In this document: one piece after another, positions 45,801 to 52,876 of the stretch
Position numbering within the stretch: position 1 is the first letter of the stretch
Layout: each line of letters opens with the position of its first letter
Assembly: GCA_033812795.1 (NCBI GenBank)
Contig: JAPXSY010000007.1
Location: forward strand, 1 to 64,000
Direction: 5' to 3'
DNA length: 64,000 nucleotides
From: JAPXSY01 sp033812795
Lineage (GTDB): Bacteria; Verrucomicrobiota; Kiritimatiellia; RFP12; UBA1067
Position numbers and translations under genes: made by a program
The notes under the pieces: generated by a model
Databases searched by the model: none
What the model saw: the letters and a program-made list of their open reading frames with translations, nothing else
What the model was told of the DNA's origin: nothing

Positions 45801-47757
45801 TCGGGGAGAGGTAGTTGAACGCGGGGTCGCCGGTTTTTGCGAGCCAGCCCAGCTTGGCGTTCTCCAGCTCGGTCAGCGAGGCGGTGATGGCGTCGTTGCT
45901 AAACGTGTGGTGCGGCACGCGGCCGGCCAGAGCCCGGTATTGCGCCTGGATCACATGATGCGTCAGGCTGTTTTGAAGGAGCAGGATGCCCGGCTCCTCG
46001 TCGAGACGGGCGACCACCTCGCGGGCAAGCGCTTCGGTGGCGGACGGGATGTTGTTCAGGCGCGCGCCGTCGGCGGCCCAGATGATTTGCGGTGCGGCGG
46101 GCAGGGGAATGCGGCGGAGCTGCGTATAGAGGACCCCGAGACCCAGCATCCGGACGTGGTGCAGGCGCGGCGGATCATTGCGTACGGCCTGCTCCGCCTG
46201 GCGGAAGGTGTCCGCGAATTTTGCCAGCAGGTCATCGGTGAGCCAAGGATATGTCTCGGGTCTGTTGAAACAGCCAATGTGAATGTCCGGATCGGCAACC
46301 AGACGGGTCGTCGCGTCGAGGTAGGCGCGGACATGGGGCGCGGCCGCCCCGTAGTATCCCTCCAGAAAATCGGTGACCAGCGGTTCGAGCGGCTGGTCAG
46401 GGTTCCAGAGCAGTTTGGCGATGACCCATGCCTTCAACTCGGCGAAGTCCGCGTGCTTGCCGGGTCGCGCGCCCTGCTGTTTGATGGCCACCGCGCCGTG
46501 GTCGCGGTAGAAGCGGAGGTTGCCCTGCAGGGCGCCGAAGTTGGGGTAGACCCCCACATAACTGCCGAAATTGGTGACATAGTCCCAGATGTAGAGATTG
46601 TCGGTGAGCGCCTGCCAGCCGCGGATCTCGTCGATGAACCGCTTGTTCGATGCTTTGGTGCTCTGGTTAACCGGCAGGGAGAAGTCGAACTCGATGGTGC
46701 AGAGACGGATCAGAATGTTTTTACGCAGTTTGAGCGTTTTAGGCGGGGTGCGGGTATACTGGTAGGCGAGGGTATCGATCATCACATCCGGATAGACCTT
46801 CTCCACCGCTTCGGCGACTTGATTGAGAAACGCGATGAGCGAGCCCGCCGGGGTGCCCTCGCGCTGGTTGATCGCCTCGCAGGCGGCGCAGCGGCAATAC
46901 GCCCGATTGTCCTCCTGGCTGACGCTGTAGATCTGCGCGTTGGGATCTTTGCGGATGCGCTCGATCAGGCGTGCGATGGTGATCTTCAGGACATCCGGAT
47001 TCGTCAGGCAGAGCTGGGCGTTCTCTGCGCGGCGTTTGCCGTTGATCAGACTGTAGTATTCCGGGTGCTCCGCAAAGAATTCGCGGGGCGGCATGAGCGA
47101 GTAAAAGGTGTGGGTGACCAGACCCGCGCCGAAGCGCACCTTGCCGCCGTGGCGTTCCTCAAGCAGCATGTCGTGGCCGTTGCAGCGATTGCGGGCCGCG
47201 ACGTCGCCGGGGATCATGTCGGTCCAGCGGTCCTCGCGGATCGCGAAGGCGGGTGTCTGGCGGTCATTCAGCGGGGGGATGGCAAAGGTGTCGCGTTTCG
47301 GAATGACACTGTAGTCTGCGGTGTACCAGCGGCATCCGCCGTAACGTTCGAGCAGCTCATAGACCCCGTAGAGCGTGCCTCGCACCGGACTCCCCGCAAT
47401 GACGAGATGCGGGGGGACGGTCTTCAAGAGAAACCCGTCTGTGCCGAGGCCGTCCAGCGCGGGCGTTGCGCCCAGCACGGCGGCGGTGTGGCGCGTGTCG
47501 CCGAGCAGGATCGCCTTGGCGGGCAGCGGTGCGCGATCATCCGTGATCGGCAGCCGGACGCCGGTCATCTGCTCCACAAAGGTCTGTAGTTCTTCGGCCG
47601 CATACCGTTGGGAGGGTGATGCCTGAACCGGGCACACGATGGCGCGGTCGGCGGGCCGTCCCTTGCGGGCCAGCACGAGGTCCGGAGTCGGCGTATTCGC
47701 GGCGACAACGCAGAACGGCAGGAGAAACAGGAAAACGGACTGGCGGTAGCGGGTCAT
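42862..47757 (-). CDS. Giant secreted protein with two DUF4838 modules
   Basis: 1631 aa with signal peptide (SVFLFLLPFCVVAANT). It is a tandem duplication. Each half has a small alpha/beta domain like the N-domain of GH20/GH67 enzymes (SQRYAAEELQTFVEQMTG near 50; RSAARELTLHLEAICG near 885). Each then has a DUF4838 domain (about 200-600 and 1030-1420) with matching motifs: GGCRWYTAD/VGVRWWTSD, HPEYYSLINGKRR/HPEWYSEINGKRT, the CxCxxC pairs CRCAAC and CTCARC, and IDTLAYQYTR/IDTFAYQYTR. A beta domain closes the protein (about 1480-1631). DUF4838 proteins are glycosidase-like and usually single-module. First gene of the six-gene operon. Confidence 0.82.
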   Translation of the reverse strand: MTRYRQSVFLFLLPFCVVAANTPTPDLVLARKGRPADRAIVCPVQASPSQRYAAEELQTFVEQMTGVRLPITDDRAPLPAKAILLGDTRHTAAVLGATPALDGLGTDGFLLKTVPPHLVIAGSPVRGTLYGVYELLERYGGCRWYTADYSVIPKRDTFAIPPLNDRQTPAFAIREDRWTDMIPGDVAARNRCNGHDMLLEERHGGKVRFGAGLVTHTFYSLMPPREFFAEHPEYYSLINGKRRAENAQLCLTNPDVLKITIARLIERIRKDPNAQIYSVSQEDNRAYCRCAACEAINQREGTPAGSLIAFLNQVAEAVEKVYPDVMIDTLAYQYTRTPPKTLKLRKNILIRLCTIEFDFSLPVNQSTKASNKRFIDEIRGWQALTDNLYIWDYVTNFGSYVGVYPNFGALQGNLRFYRDHGAVAIKQQGARPGKHADFAELKAWVIAKLLWNPDQPLEPLVTDFLEGYYGAAAPHVRAYLDATTRLVADPDIHIGCFNRPETYPWLTDDLLAKFADTFRQAEQAVRNDPPRLHHVRMLGLGVLYTQLRRIPLPAAPQIIWAADGARLNNIPSATEALAREVVARLDEEPGILLLQNSLTHHVIQAQYRALAGRVPHHTFSNDAITASLTELENAKLGWLAKTGDPAFNYLSPNRDWGVQIQPDQQERTAAELFGMVYRKAKTSQDAPRFALSRLGAISSERHLKTEGSRLLFSARFRNTRQTLQQETEPMIRAALNLGQHGRFCWRTAPDAPWRTQSELREPVVALSAAERGTGQIEIASPVTRRMLRLTFDPARAVSVTLRLHQAEAESVRVQITEKPETLAPGAERVCPLTLEIADPPPDLPGSLATAFVVPPVGQPPHIVWQGQPAARIVVPVRATPVERSAARELTLHLEAICGAAFETVTEDEPKTGPRLLVGNTDAARRLIPGFDPASLAYDGILLKTAGDDLILAGHPQRGPIYAVHTFLEDSVGVRWWTSDETFLPQHTSLPLPTLDLRYEPKLKFRETYYLDSFNARFKVRMKGNFSSRTRFMLDPLEMIPEAYGGNHRLIHFAGRNSAYHSFYELLPPAKYFKAHPEWYSEINGKRTHTRAQLCLTNEEMRRELTKNALALLRTDPGADFIQISQNDHAGRCTCARCLAVEKEEGGVGTASGPLLRFVNQVAEAIEKEFPNVWIDTFAYQYTRKAPTKTRPRRNVLVRLCDIECSFLHPIEGTPQNAKFLTDLVEWSRIAPGNLFLWDYVTSFSSYILPHPNLRVLAPNVRTFVKHGAIGLFEQGDALCRAGDFVRLRQWVLAHLLWNPDLDADALTDTFLAGYYGPRTGAALRRYLDFLHDRAARADVYLGCYQSNVTHWLDAEGILEALRLMDAALAEAKAEEQADPVGRKGLADKIRREKLPMDHVVILNRPLLQRHAKATGKPFPVTADPLAAAGAWIAACERFGVKAHRETTTAETFIDYKKSLLERARMASQKVSPPPCCATLPPASWHDVQEFEFDQRPAGQVAFVEDKAASNKMAAQMPGNHKIWAVQFPLMSFIPLSGTASGTPRCTLHVYARADATATEGNGLALGVYDFTARKTVAHQWIPLSELTGPGYKMFKFGPLPITEGCKFWANPPERTGEVQHVYVDRVVVVVE

Positions 47758-47810
47758 GAGGTTCCTTTCCGGTCAGGGGTCGTGGATTGGCATTTCTCTA
47801 CTCAAAAAAC

Positions 47811-47816
47811 AGTATA
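47811..47816 (-). promoter_or_regulatory. Candidate -10 box of the DUF4838 operon
   Basis: Read on the minus strand, TATACT at 47,816-47,811 lies about 54 bases before the start codon. The position 17 bases further upstream has no good -35 sequence, as expected for an activator-dependent promoter. Two TTTGCGCA boxes lie about 35-65 bases upstream. Confidence 0.35.
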
Positions 47817-47845
47817 CAGGTCCGGACGCGAAATGAACACCACGG

Positions 47846-47880
47846 TTTGCGCATAACCTGATCCGGCATTTTGCGCAAAA
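47846..47880. promoter_or_regulatory. Candidate operators of the XylR-like regulator
   Basis: TTTGCGCA at 47,846-47,853 and the perfect 12-bp palindrome TTTTGCGCAAAA at 47,869-47,880 share the core TTTGCGCA and are 24-25 bases apart centre to centre, in the 183-bp space between the divergent regulator and DUF4838 genes. Binding by the regulator is inferred from position and symmetry. Confidence 0.4.
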
Positions 47881-47940
47881 CGCGCTTGCACGATGCGCGT
47901 TGTCGTCGCATACTTCATGGTACGGAAGGAAGGGGACGAC

Positions 47941-49125
47941 ATGGCGAAAATGTTCACTGCGGCCCCGCGGGTGGTCGTGATTCTCGAGACCTGCGTGCAG
48001 CCGGACCGGGAGAAGTTGAACGGGATTCTCCGGTATGTCCGTTTTTACGGGCCGTGGCATCTGCACATCATCCAGAACCGTGTGGGCGAACAGCGGTTGG
48101 CGCATTTCGGGGCGTGGCATGCGGACGGCGTGATCGTGGGGCAATCGATGCTGGATATGGAGCGAACCCTGGCCCGGGCCAAAATGCCGATCGTGCTGAT
48201 CGATCCCTTGCCGCGTCATCTGCAGCCGGACTCGCCGTTCCGGCACTGTTGCCGAATTCAGAACGACGCGGTCAGCGTGGGCAGGGCTGCGGCCGAGTTT
48301 TTCCTCGAACGCGGATTTGAACGGTTCGCGTATGTTGGCGAAGTGATGGGGCGGTTATGGTCCAAGGGGCGCGGCGAAGGTTTCGCAGGACGGTTGCGCG
48401 AGGTCGGCCGTGTGTGTCAGGTCTACGCGCCGCCGTCGCGAGCCGAGATTCGCGACTGGGCTGTGGAACAACTCCGGCTGGCGGAATGGCTGGCGTCGCT
48501 GCCGAAGCCGGTCGCGCTCTTCGCCGCCATGGACATCCGCGCGCGGCAGGTGCTCGACACCTGTCTGATCACAGGCATCAAAGTTCCCGATGAGGTGGCG
48601 ATCTTGGGGGTAGACAACGATGAGCAGCTTTGCCTCGGCAGTTTTCCGACCCTCTCCAGCATCGAATGCGACATGGAAAACTGTGGTTTCATGGCGGCCC
48701 GGTTGCTGAATGAGCAGATGCGTGGTCGGCACCGGAAGCGGGTGGAACTGACCTACGGGGTCAAGCGGATCGAAGAGCGGCACTCGACGCGGCAGGTGCC
48801 GCACATGGAGGACCGGCTGGTGGCCCGCGCGCTCGAGTTCATCCGCCTCAACGCCTGCGAGGGGATCGGTGTGCGGGACGTGGTCGCGTATCTCAAGGTC
48901 TCCCGACGGTTGGCGGAGCTACGGTTCCGGACAACCTGCGGCCACTCGATTCTCGACGCGATCCGCGCGGTGCGGCTCGACCGGGTCCGGCGTCTTGTCG
49001 CGGAGACCGACCTGCCGGTCAGCGAGATCACCAGCCGGAGCGGCTATCAGACCGACGATCACCTGCGGCGCCTGTTCAAGCGCGAGTTCGGCCTCACCAT
49101 GCGGGAGTACCGTCAGCGCGGCTGA
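47941..49125 (+). CDS. XylR-like transcription activator (LacI-type sensor + AraC HTH)
   Basis: 394 aa from ATG 47,941 (GGAAGGAAGGGG upstream; an earlier in-frame ATG at 47,893 is less likely). Residues about 8-270 form a LacI/GalR-type periplasmic-binding-like sensor (REKLNGILRYVRFYGPWHL, AVSVGRAAAEFFLERGF, PDEVAILGVDNDEQLC, PTLSSIECDMENCGFMAA). Residues about 285-394 form an AraC double helix-turn-helix (RDVVAYLKVSRRLAELRF, VSEITSRSGYQTDDHLRRLF). This domain order is that of XylR, a sugar-responsive activator. Divergent from the DUF4838 operon, which it most likely controls. It overlaps the convergent phosphoribosyltransferase gene by 13 bases. Confidence 0.9.
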   Translation: MAKMFTAAPRVVVILETCVQPDREKLNGILRYVRFYGPWHLHIIQNRVGEQRLAHFGAWHADGVIVGQSMLDMERTLARAKMPIVLIDPLPRHLQPDSPFRHCCRIQNDAVSVGRAAAEFFLERGFERFAYVGEVMGRLWSKGRGEGFAGRLREVGRVCQVYAPPSRAEIRDWAVEQLRLAEWLASLPKPVALFAAMDIRARQVLDTCLITGIKVPDEVAILGVDNDEQLCLGSFPTLSSIECDMENCGFMAARLLNEQMRGRHRKRVELTYGVKRIEERHSTRQVPHMEDRLVARALEFIRLNACEGIGVRDVVAYLKVSRRLAELRFRTTCGHSILDAIRAVRLDRVRRLVAETDLPVSEITSRSGYQTDDHLRRLFKREFGLTMREYRQRG

Positions 49126-49670
49126 GACGCGGGCGATTTCAGCAGCGCGTGGAGCGCGGGGTCTTTGCGGTGCACCTCTGCGGGGGTGAGTCCCTCAAGC
49201 TCGTGCGGGAAAACAATCCACTCATCCGTCTCATGCAGATAGAAGTCGGGTTTACCCGAGGTCTGGTTCCGGTTGGGTTTCCAATAAACCGTTGCCAGCC
49301 GCGTCTCCGCGCCAGAGGGCGCCAGCCGATCCAGCACGGCGCGCGCGGTGTTGCCGGTATCGAACACGTCATCGACAACCAGCACCCGCGAACCCGGGGT
49401 GACGGAGCTGAAGACCGCGTCGGCGTTTTCGAAAGCGACCTCTTCGCGGTGGGTTCGGATGCCGGTGTAGGAATAGCATTTCAGTGTCCGGTGACGTGGC
49501 CGCAGACCGTGGTAGGAGAGGAATTCGTGGATTGCCATACCCACGGGAGCCCCGCCCCGCCAGAGCACGATCAGGTCATCCGGTAGCCAGCCGGAGTCGA
49601 GGATACGCCGTGCGAGGCGGAAACTGTCCAACAGGTAGGCGTTGGCAGAGATATAGATTTTTTTGCTCAT
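49113..49670 (-). CDS. Phosphoribosyltransferase (xanthine/hypoxanthine type)
   Basis: 185 aa. PRTase type I fold with the PRPP-binding signature RVLVVDDVFDTGNTA (about 95-109) and the N-terminal loop VLWRGGAPVGMAIHEFL (about 35-51). The rest (LATVYWKPNRNQTSGKPDFY, DEWIVFPHE) matches the xanthine/hypoxanthine or Gpt-like class that transfers a base onto PRPP for purine salvage. Base specificity cannot be read from the sequence. It is monocistronic and convergent with the regulator. Confidence 0.82.
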   Translation of the reverse strand: MSKKIYISANAYLLDSFRLARRILDSGWLPDDLIVLWRGGAPVGMAIHEFLSYHGLRPRHRTLKCYSYTGIRTHREEVAFENADAVFSSVTPGSRVLVVDDVFDTGNTARAVLDRLAPSGAETRLATVYWKPNRNQTSGKPDFYLHETDEWIVFPHELEGLTPAEVHRKDPALHALLKSPASQPR

Positions 49671-49719
49671 GGCTTTTCCTTTACGCGCTCAAAGGCATAA
49701 ACACAAAAGGGGGACAGCG

Positions 49720-49866
49720 ATGAATAAGGTTACGGTAATCGGCATGGTTTGGGGAGATCAAAACCATCCCCCCGGGCGTCCGCAGCTACGCGCCATCGGC
49801 GCGGAGCCCGGCATGCCGAAGCTGTGTTTCTCCCCGCGCAAGACGGGAACGCTTTTTTTACCCTAA
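49720..49866 (+). pseudogene. Short ORF, probable gene remnant
   Basis: 48 codons from ATG 49,720 with AAGGGGGA 7 bases upstream. MNKVTVIGMVWGD looks like a short protein start, but what follows is proline- and arginine-rich and runs into the satellite edge (CCCTAAAAAGAGCAGTTGAA). Probably a fragment, or not coding. Confidence 0.25.
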
Positions 49867-50080
49867 AAAGAGCAGTTGAACCTTCAACTCTCTTTGGTTT
49901 CAGGGTTTCAAGGTTTCTGGTTTCATGGTTTCATCCAAATCGGGATCGGGGTCGGGATCGCTATCGGGATCGATCATTTAACCACGGGACACTTTCTTTG
50001 GTTTCATGGTTTCATGGTTTCAGGGTTTCATCCAAATCGCTATCGCTATCGGGATCGCTATCGGAATCGTACACGTTTTC
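49860..50080 (+). repeat. Composite satellite locus R5
   Basis: CCCTAAAAAGAGCAGTTGAA (49,861-49,880) opens the locus, followed by GGTTTCAGGGTTTCAAGG octamers, linker TTTCATCCAAATCG (49,929 and 50,026), hexamers GGGATCGCTATC and the tail ACCACGGGACACTTTCTTTGG. Same order as R2. Frames across it are low-complexity. Confidence 0.75.
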
Positions 50081-50087
50081 GTGTACG

Positions 50088-50330
50088 TTGACCCGCGACC
50101 CGCGACATTCGACCCGCGACGTTTGTTTGCTTGCGAGGCGGCGGTTTCGGGGAAACCGCCCTACCGACGGGCGGGGATGCCCGCATTCCCGACACCGCAG
50201 GTCGCGGGTCGCCAGTCGCGGGTCAACGGGAGGGACGAGCGTCTGCTCGTCCGGGCGGCGTTTCACGCCGCCGCCTTTGAAAGCCCAACGCCGAACTCAG
50301 AACGTCGAAGTGAAAAACTCCTTGCCTATA
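50088..50330. repeat. Cluster of short palindromes
   Basis: A run of different hairpins: GGTCGCGGGTCG-type units, GGCGGTTTCGGGGAAACCGCC at 50,140-50,160 (compare 12,479), CGGGCGGGGATGCCCG, GACGAGCGTCTGCTCGTC and GGCGGCGTTTCACGCCGCC. CGCGGGTCG-like direct repeats also occur. No gene. Confidence 0.55.
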
Positions 50331-50560
50331 AATTGCCAGGATGCCAGGATTTTCAGGATTGAACAACATCATGTTAATCATGGATATATGCGCCCGGGCA
50401 GCGGAAAATCATGTCCTGTAAATTGCCAGGATTACAGGATTTTCAGGATTGAACAACATCATGTTAATCATGGATATATGCGCCCGCGTAGCGGGAAATC
50501 ATGTCCGATAAATTGACAGGATTACAGGATTTTCGGGATTGAACAACATCATGTTAATCA
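50328..50560 (+). repeat. 90-bp tandem repeat, 2.6 copies
   Basis: AATTGCCAGG starts at 50,331 and 50,421, and AATTGACAGG at 50,511: an exact 90-base period. Each unit has ATTTTCAGGATTGAACAACA, TCATGTTAATCATGGATATA and CGCCCG...GCGG. The third copy ends after TTAATCATG. More AT-rich than the flanks. No ORF of note. Confidence 0.8.
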
Positions 50561-50745
50561 TGCCCTAAACGTACTTCCAAGGTTTTTTCGCGGCAGAGCC
50601 GCGCGGCAGGCTAACTCCTAACTCCTAAATCCTAAATCCTAAATAAATCCTAAATCCGCGCGTAGCGCGGAAGACGCCCGCACTCCCGACAGCGCACACA
50701 TAAAACAGCGCTCGACTCGCATGCCCCCTATCACGAACCGATTAC

Positions 50746-50808
50746 GGGACTCACTTGTCAAGGTAAATGCGACTGGGGTGGTTGCATTTACTTTGACAAG
50801 TGAGTCCC
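50746..50808. repeat. 63-bp hairpin element with IS30-like end motif
   Basis: Two 25-base arms (50,746-50,770 and 50,784-50,808) are inverse copies with one mismatch around a 13-base loop. The arms begin GGGACTCACTTGTCAA and end GTAAATGC. CAAAGTAAATGC is also the core of the inverted repeats near 8,990 and 9,137. The right arm is followed by CTCTTTTT, so it could also end transcription. Confidence 0.65.
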
Positions 50809-50855
50809 CTCTTTTTACGGTTATCCGGACGCCACGTATGTGCTATGATGCGATT

Positions 50856-52457
50856 ATGTTACGTGTCTTTCTGTCCGGTGCCGCGCTCTTGTTGACGTGC
50901 CTTTCCGCTTTCGGCGCGGCGGCGCGCTTTACGGCCCCCCGGAACTATCCGAACATTGGGCTGAAACTGCCGGGGCTCGATTCGGCGCGGGCCGATCCCG
51001 TGCCGATGCCGCAGGCGCAGGCCTTTTTGTCTGTCCGCGGCACCGTGCTGTCGCGCGAGGATCGTTTCCAACCGTTTGAACTTTGGTACGGCAACCAGTG
51101 TTGCGCGCAATGGCGCGATGCGGCGGGCAACCGCCTTGTCCTCGGACGCGCCACCCACCGGCTGCCGGTTTTCGAGGAAGAGACTGTTCCGCGCGAGCGT
51201 TTCGAACAAGCGATGCAGGACGGGTCCGGCAGCGAAGGGTTCCGCGACCGCGCGGCGCTCAACGAATGGGTCGCGACCTTTGCGGATACTCCGGTTTATG
51301 ATCCCGAGCCCTTGCGGTTGAACGCCTTCTCGTTGGACGAGGTCCTGTTTTATCCCTGTGGAGAAGCGGACAAACTCGTCTACGCCATCCTTCCCCGCCG
51401 TCAGGGCAGTGCCGAGCGGCCCGACTGGTTCTGTGTCACGTTCCACGCGCCCGGCGCGTCAGATCCGGACGCGCTGCGCGAGCACTTCGAGGAGGCGTTC
51501 CTCAGTCAAATCAGCCAGCCCTCGCGTACGGAAGTCGATCAGGGGCCGCAGGCTGAAGAACTGGATGTCCGCTCCGCCAAAGGTGCGCGACCCCCTGATC
51601 TGCCCGACCATCCCGTGCGCCGCGAGGCGCGTAAAAGTGTGGAGAATTACGGCGACTGGTGGTTCGCGGAAACCGAGGGCACCATCATCCTGTCCGACGC
51701 GGACACCGATCTCGGTAAACGTCTGATCCAGACGCTTCAGGAGACGCTCCCCCCGCTGTGGAAGGCGTTCGCGCAACTGGTGCCGCCCCTCACGCGTGAC
51801 CGCGACGTCGCCCTGCTGCGCCTTTTCCAGCGGCGTGCCGACTACGCGCGTTACACCGGTCCGGCATACGCGTGGACCGGCGGCATGTGGATGCCCGGAC
51901 GGCGTGAGCTGGTGCTGCCGCTGGAGGCCGATCCCCAGGTGGTTCTGCGCACGGTGCGGCACGAGTCCTTTCACCAGTACCTCTCCTTCGCCTATGGCAT
52001 GGTGCCGGCCGCGCCTTGGTTCAATGAGGGTCACGCCTGTCTCTTTGAGAATGCCCGCATGGACGCGGAGGGGCGCGTGATCCTCGACGAGGACACGGAC
52101 CGTGTCTTCGTGCTGCTGGACCATCTCGATACGGTCCTCACCCTTTTGCCACACCTGCTGCACGCCTCCTACGAAGAGTTCTACGCCGGTTTCAGCGCTG
52201 GCCGCCGGTTGAAGTACGCGATGGCGTGGGGACTGGTCTACTACCTTCAGAAGGGTGCGCCGACCGAGCGCAATACGCCCTTCAAGCAGATCCTGCCGAC
52301 GTATGCCGACGCGCTGGCGCTCGAACTGGATGGCGCGAAAGCCACCGAGGCGGCCTTCGCCGATGTGGATATGGCCGTTTTCCTCGACACCTTCCGCGAG
52401 TTCTGGCTGAAACGCCGCGGCACGGCCATGCGGTATGACCCGCTGCAACAGCGCTGA
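50856..52457 (+). CDS. Secreted gluzincin-like metallopeptidase (DUF1570-like)
   Basis: 533 aa from ATG 50,856 (weak ribosome-binding site), giving a signal peptide (VFLSGAALLLTCLSAFGAA). The N-terminal 270 residues are of unknown fold. From about 275 there is the domain typical of DUF1570-type peptidases: ARYTGPAYAWTGGMWMP, then H369-E-S-F-H373 (HExxH) and E391 in WFNEGHA, the spacing of a gluzincin zinc site. The C-terminus has HASYEEFYAGFSAG and YAMAWGLVYYLQKG as in that family. A periplasmic or secreted peptidase is likely; substrate unknown. Confidence 0.72.
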   Translation: MLRVFLSGAALLLTCLSAFGAAARFTAPRNYPNIGLKLPGLDSARADPVPMPQAQAFLSVRGTVLSREDRFQPFELWYGNQCCAQWRDAAGNRLVLGRATHRLPVFEEETVPRERFEQAMQDGSGSEGFRDRAALNEWVATFADTPVYDPEPLRLNAFSLDEVLFYPCGEADKLVYAILPRRQGSAERPDWFCVTFHAPGASDPDALREHFEEAFLSQISQPSRTEVDQGPQAEELDVRSAKGARPPDLPDHPVRREARKSVENYGDWWFAETEGTIILSDADTDLGKRLIQTLQETLPPLWKAFAQLVPPLTRDRDVALLRLFQRRADYARYTGPAYAWTGGMWMPGRRELVLPLEADPQVVLRTVRHESFHQYLSFAYGMVPAAPWFNEGHACLFENARMDAEGRVILDEDTDRVFVLLDHLDTVLTLLPHLLHASYEEFYAGFSAGRRLKYAMAWGLVYYLQKGAPTERNTPFKQILPTYADALALELDGAKATEAAFADVDMAVFLDTFREFWLKRRGTAMRYDPLQQR

Positions 52458-52583
52458 GGTTTTGGTTTGCGCAACGGACCGGCCATTCGCTATTATGTTC
52501 CCCATTCCGATTCAGCAACGGTTTTGACGTGACGGTGGCCCGCTTCAGCGTGGAGTCCGGCACGGCGATCCAAGGAGGACATC

Positions 52584-52754
52584 ATGGCTTATCAGATCAC
52601 GGACAAGTGTGTGGCGTGCGGTCTCTGCAAAGACGCATGCCCGGTGGAGGCGATCAGCGAAGGCACCCCGATCTACACGATCGACGCCGACAAGTGCATT
52701 GATTGCGGCGCCTGCTCGGGTGAGTGCCCGAACGAGGCGATCATCGCGGGTTAA
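52584..52754 (+). CDS. 2[4Fe-4S] ferredoxin
   Basis: 56 aa, AAGGAGG 5 bases upstream. Classic clostridial-type bacterial ferredoxin with two clusters: CVACGLCKDACP (residues 9-20) and CIDCGACSGECP (38-49), each followed by EAI. It is a low-potential one-electron carrier in the cytoplasm for radical SAM or fermentative redox enzymes. It stands alone between a peptidase gene and a secreted-protein gene. Confidence 0.95.
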   Translation: MAYQITDKCVACGLCKDACPVEAISEGTPIYTIDADKCIDCGACSGECPNEAIIAG

Positions 52755-52876
52755 CCCCCGGCGGTTTTATCCGGATGAACAAGGCGGCGGGGTTAACCTG
52801 CCGCCTTTTCCTTTAACGCCTGCCGACGGGTACGGCCTTCGGCAAAAACGTGTCTTGAAAACGACGGGAGGTAAAT

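Noticed and set aside
43429..47589. Two long plus-strand frames (732 and 645 codons) opposite the DUF4838 gene
   Set aside because: Shadows of the duplicated DUF4838 gene; their similarity to each other only reflects the duplication.
17648..50560. CRISPR arrays
   Set aside because: Repeat units are short or directly adjacent, without unique spacers of uniform length, and no cas gene is near.
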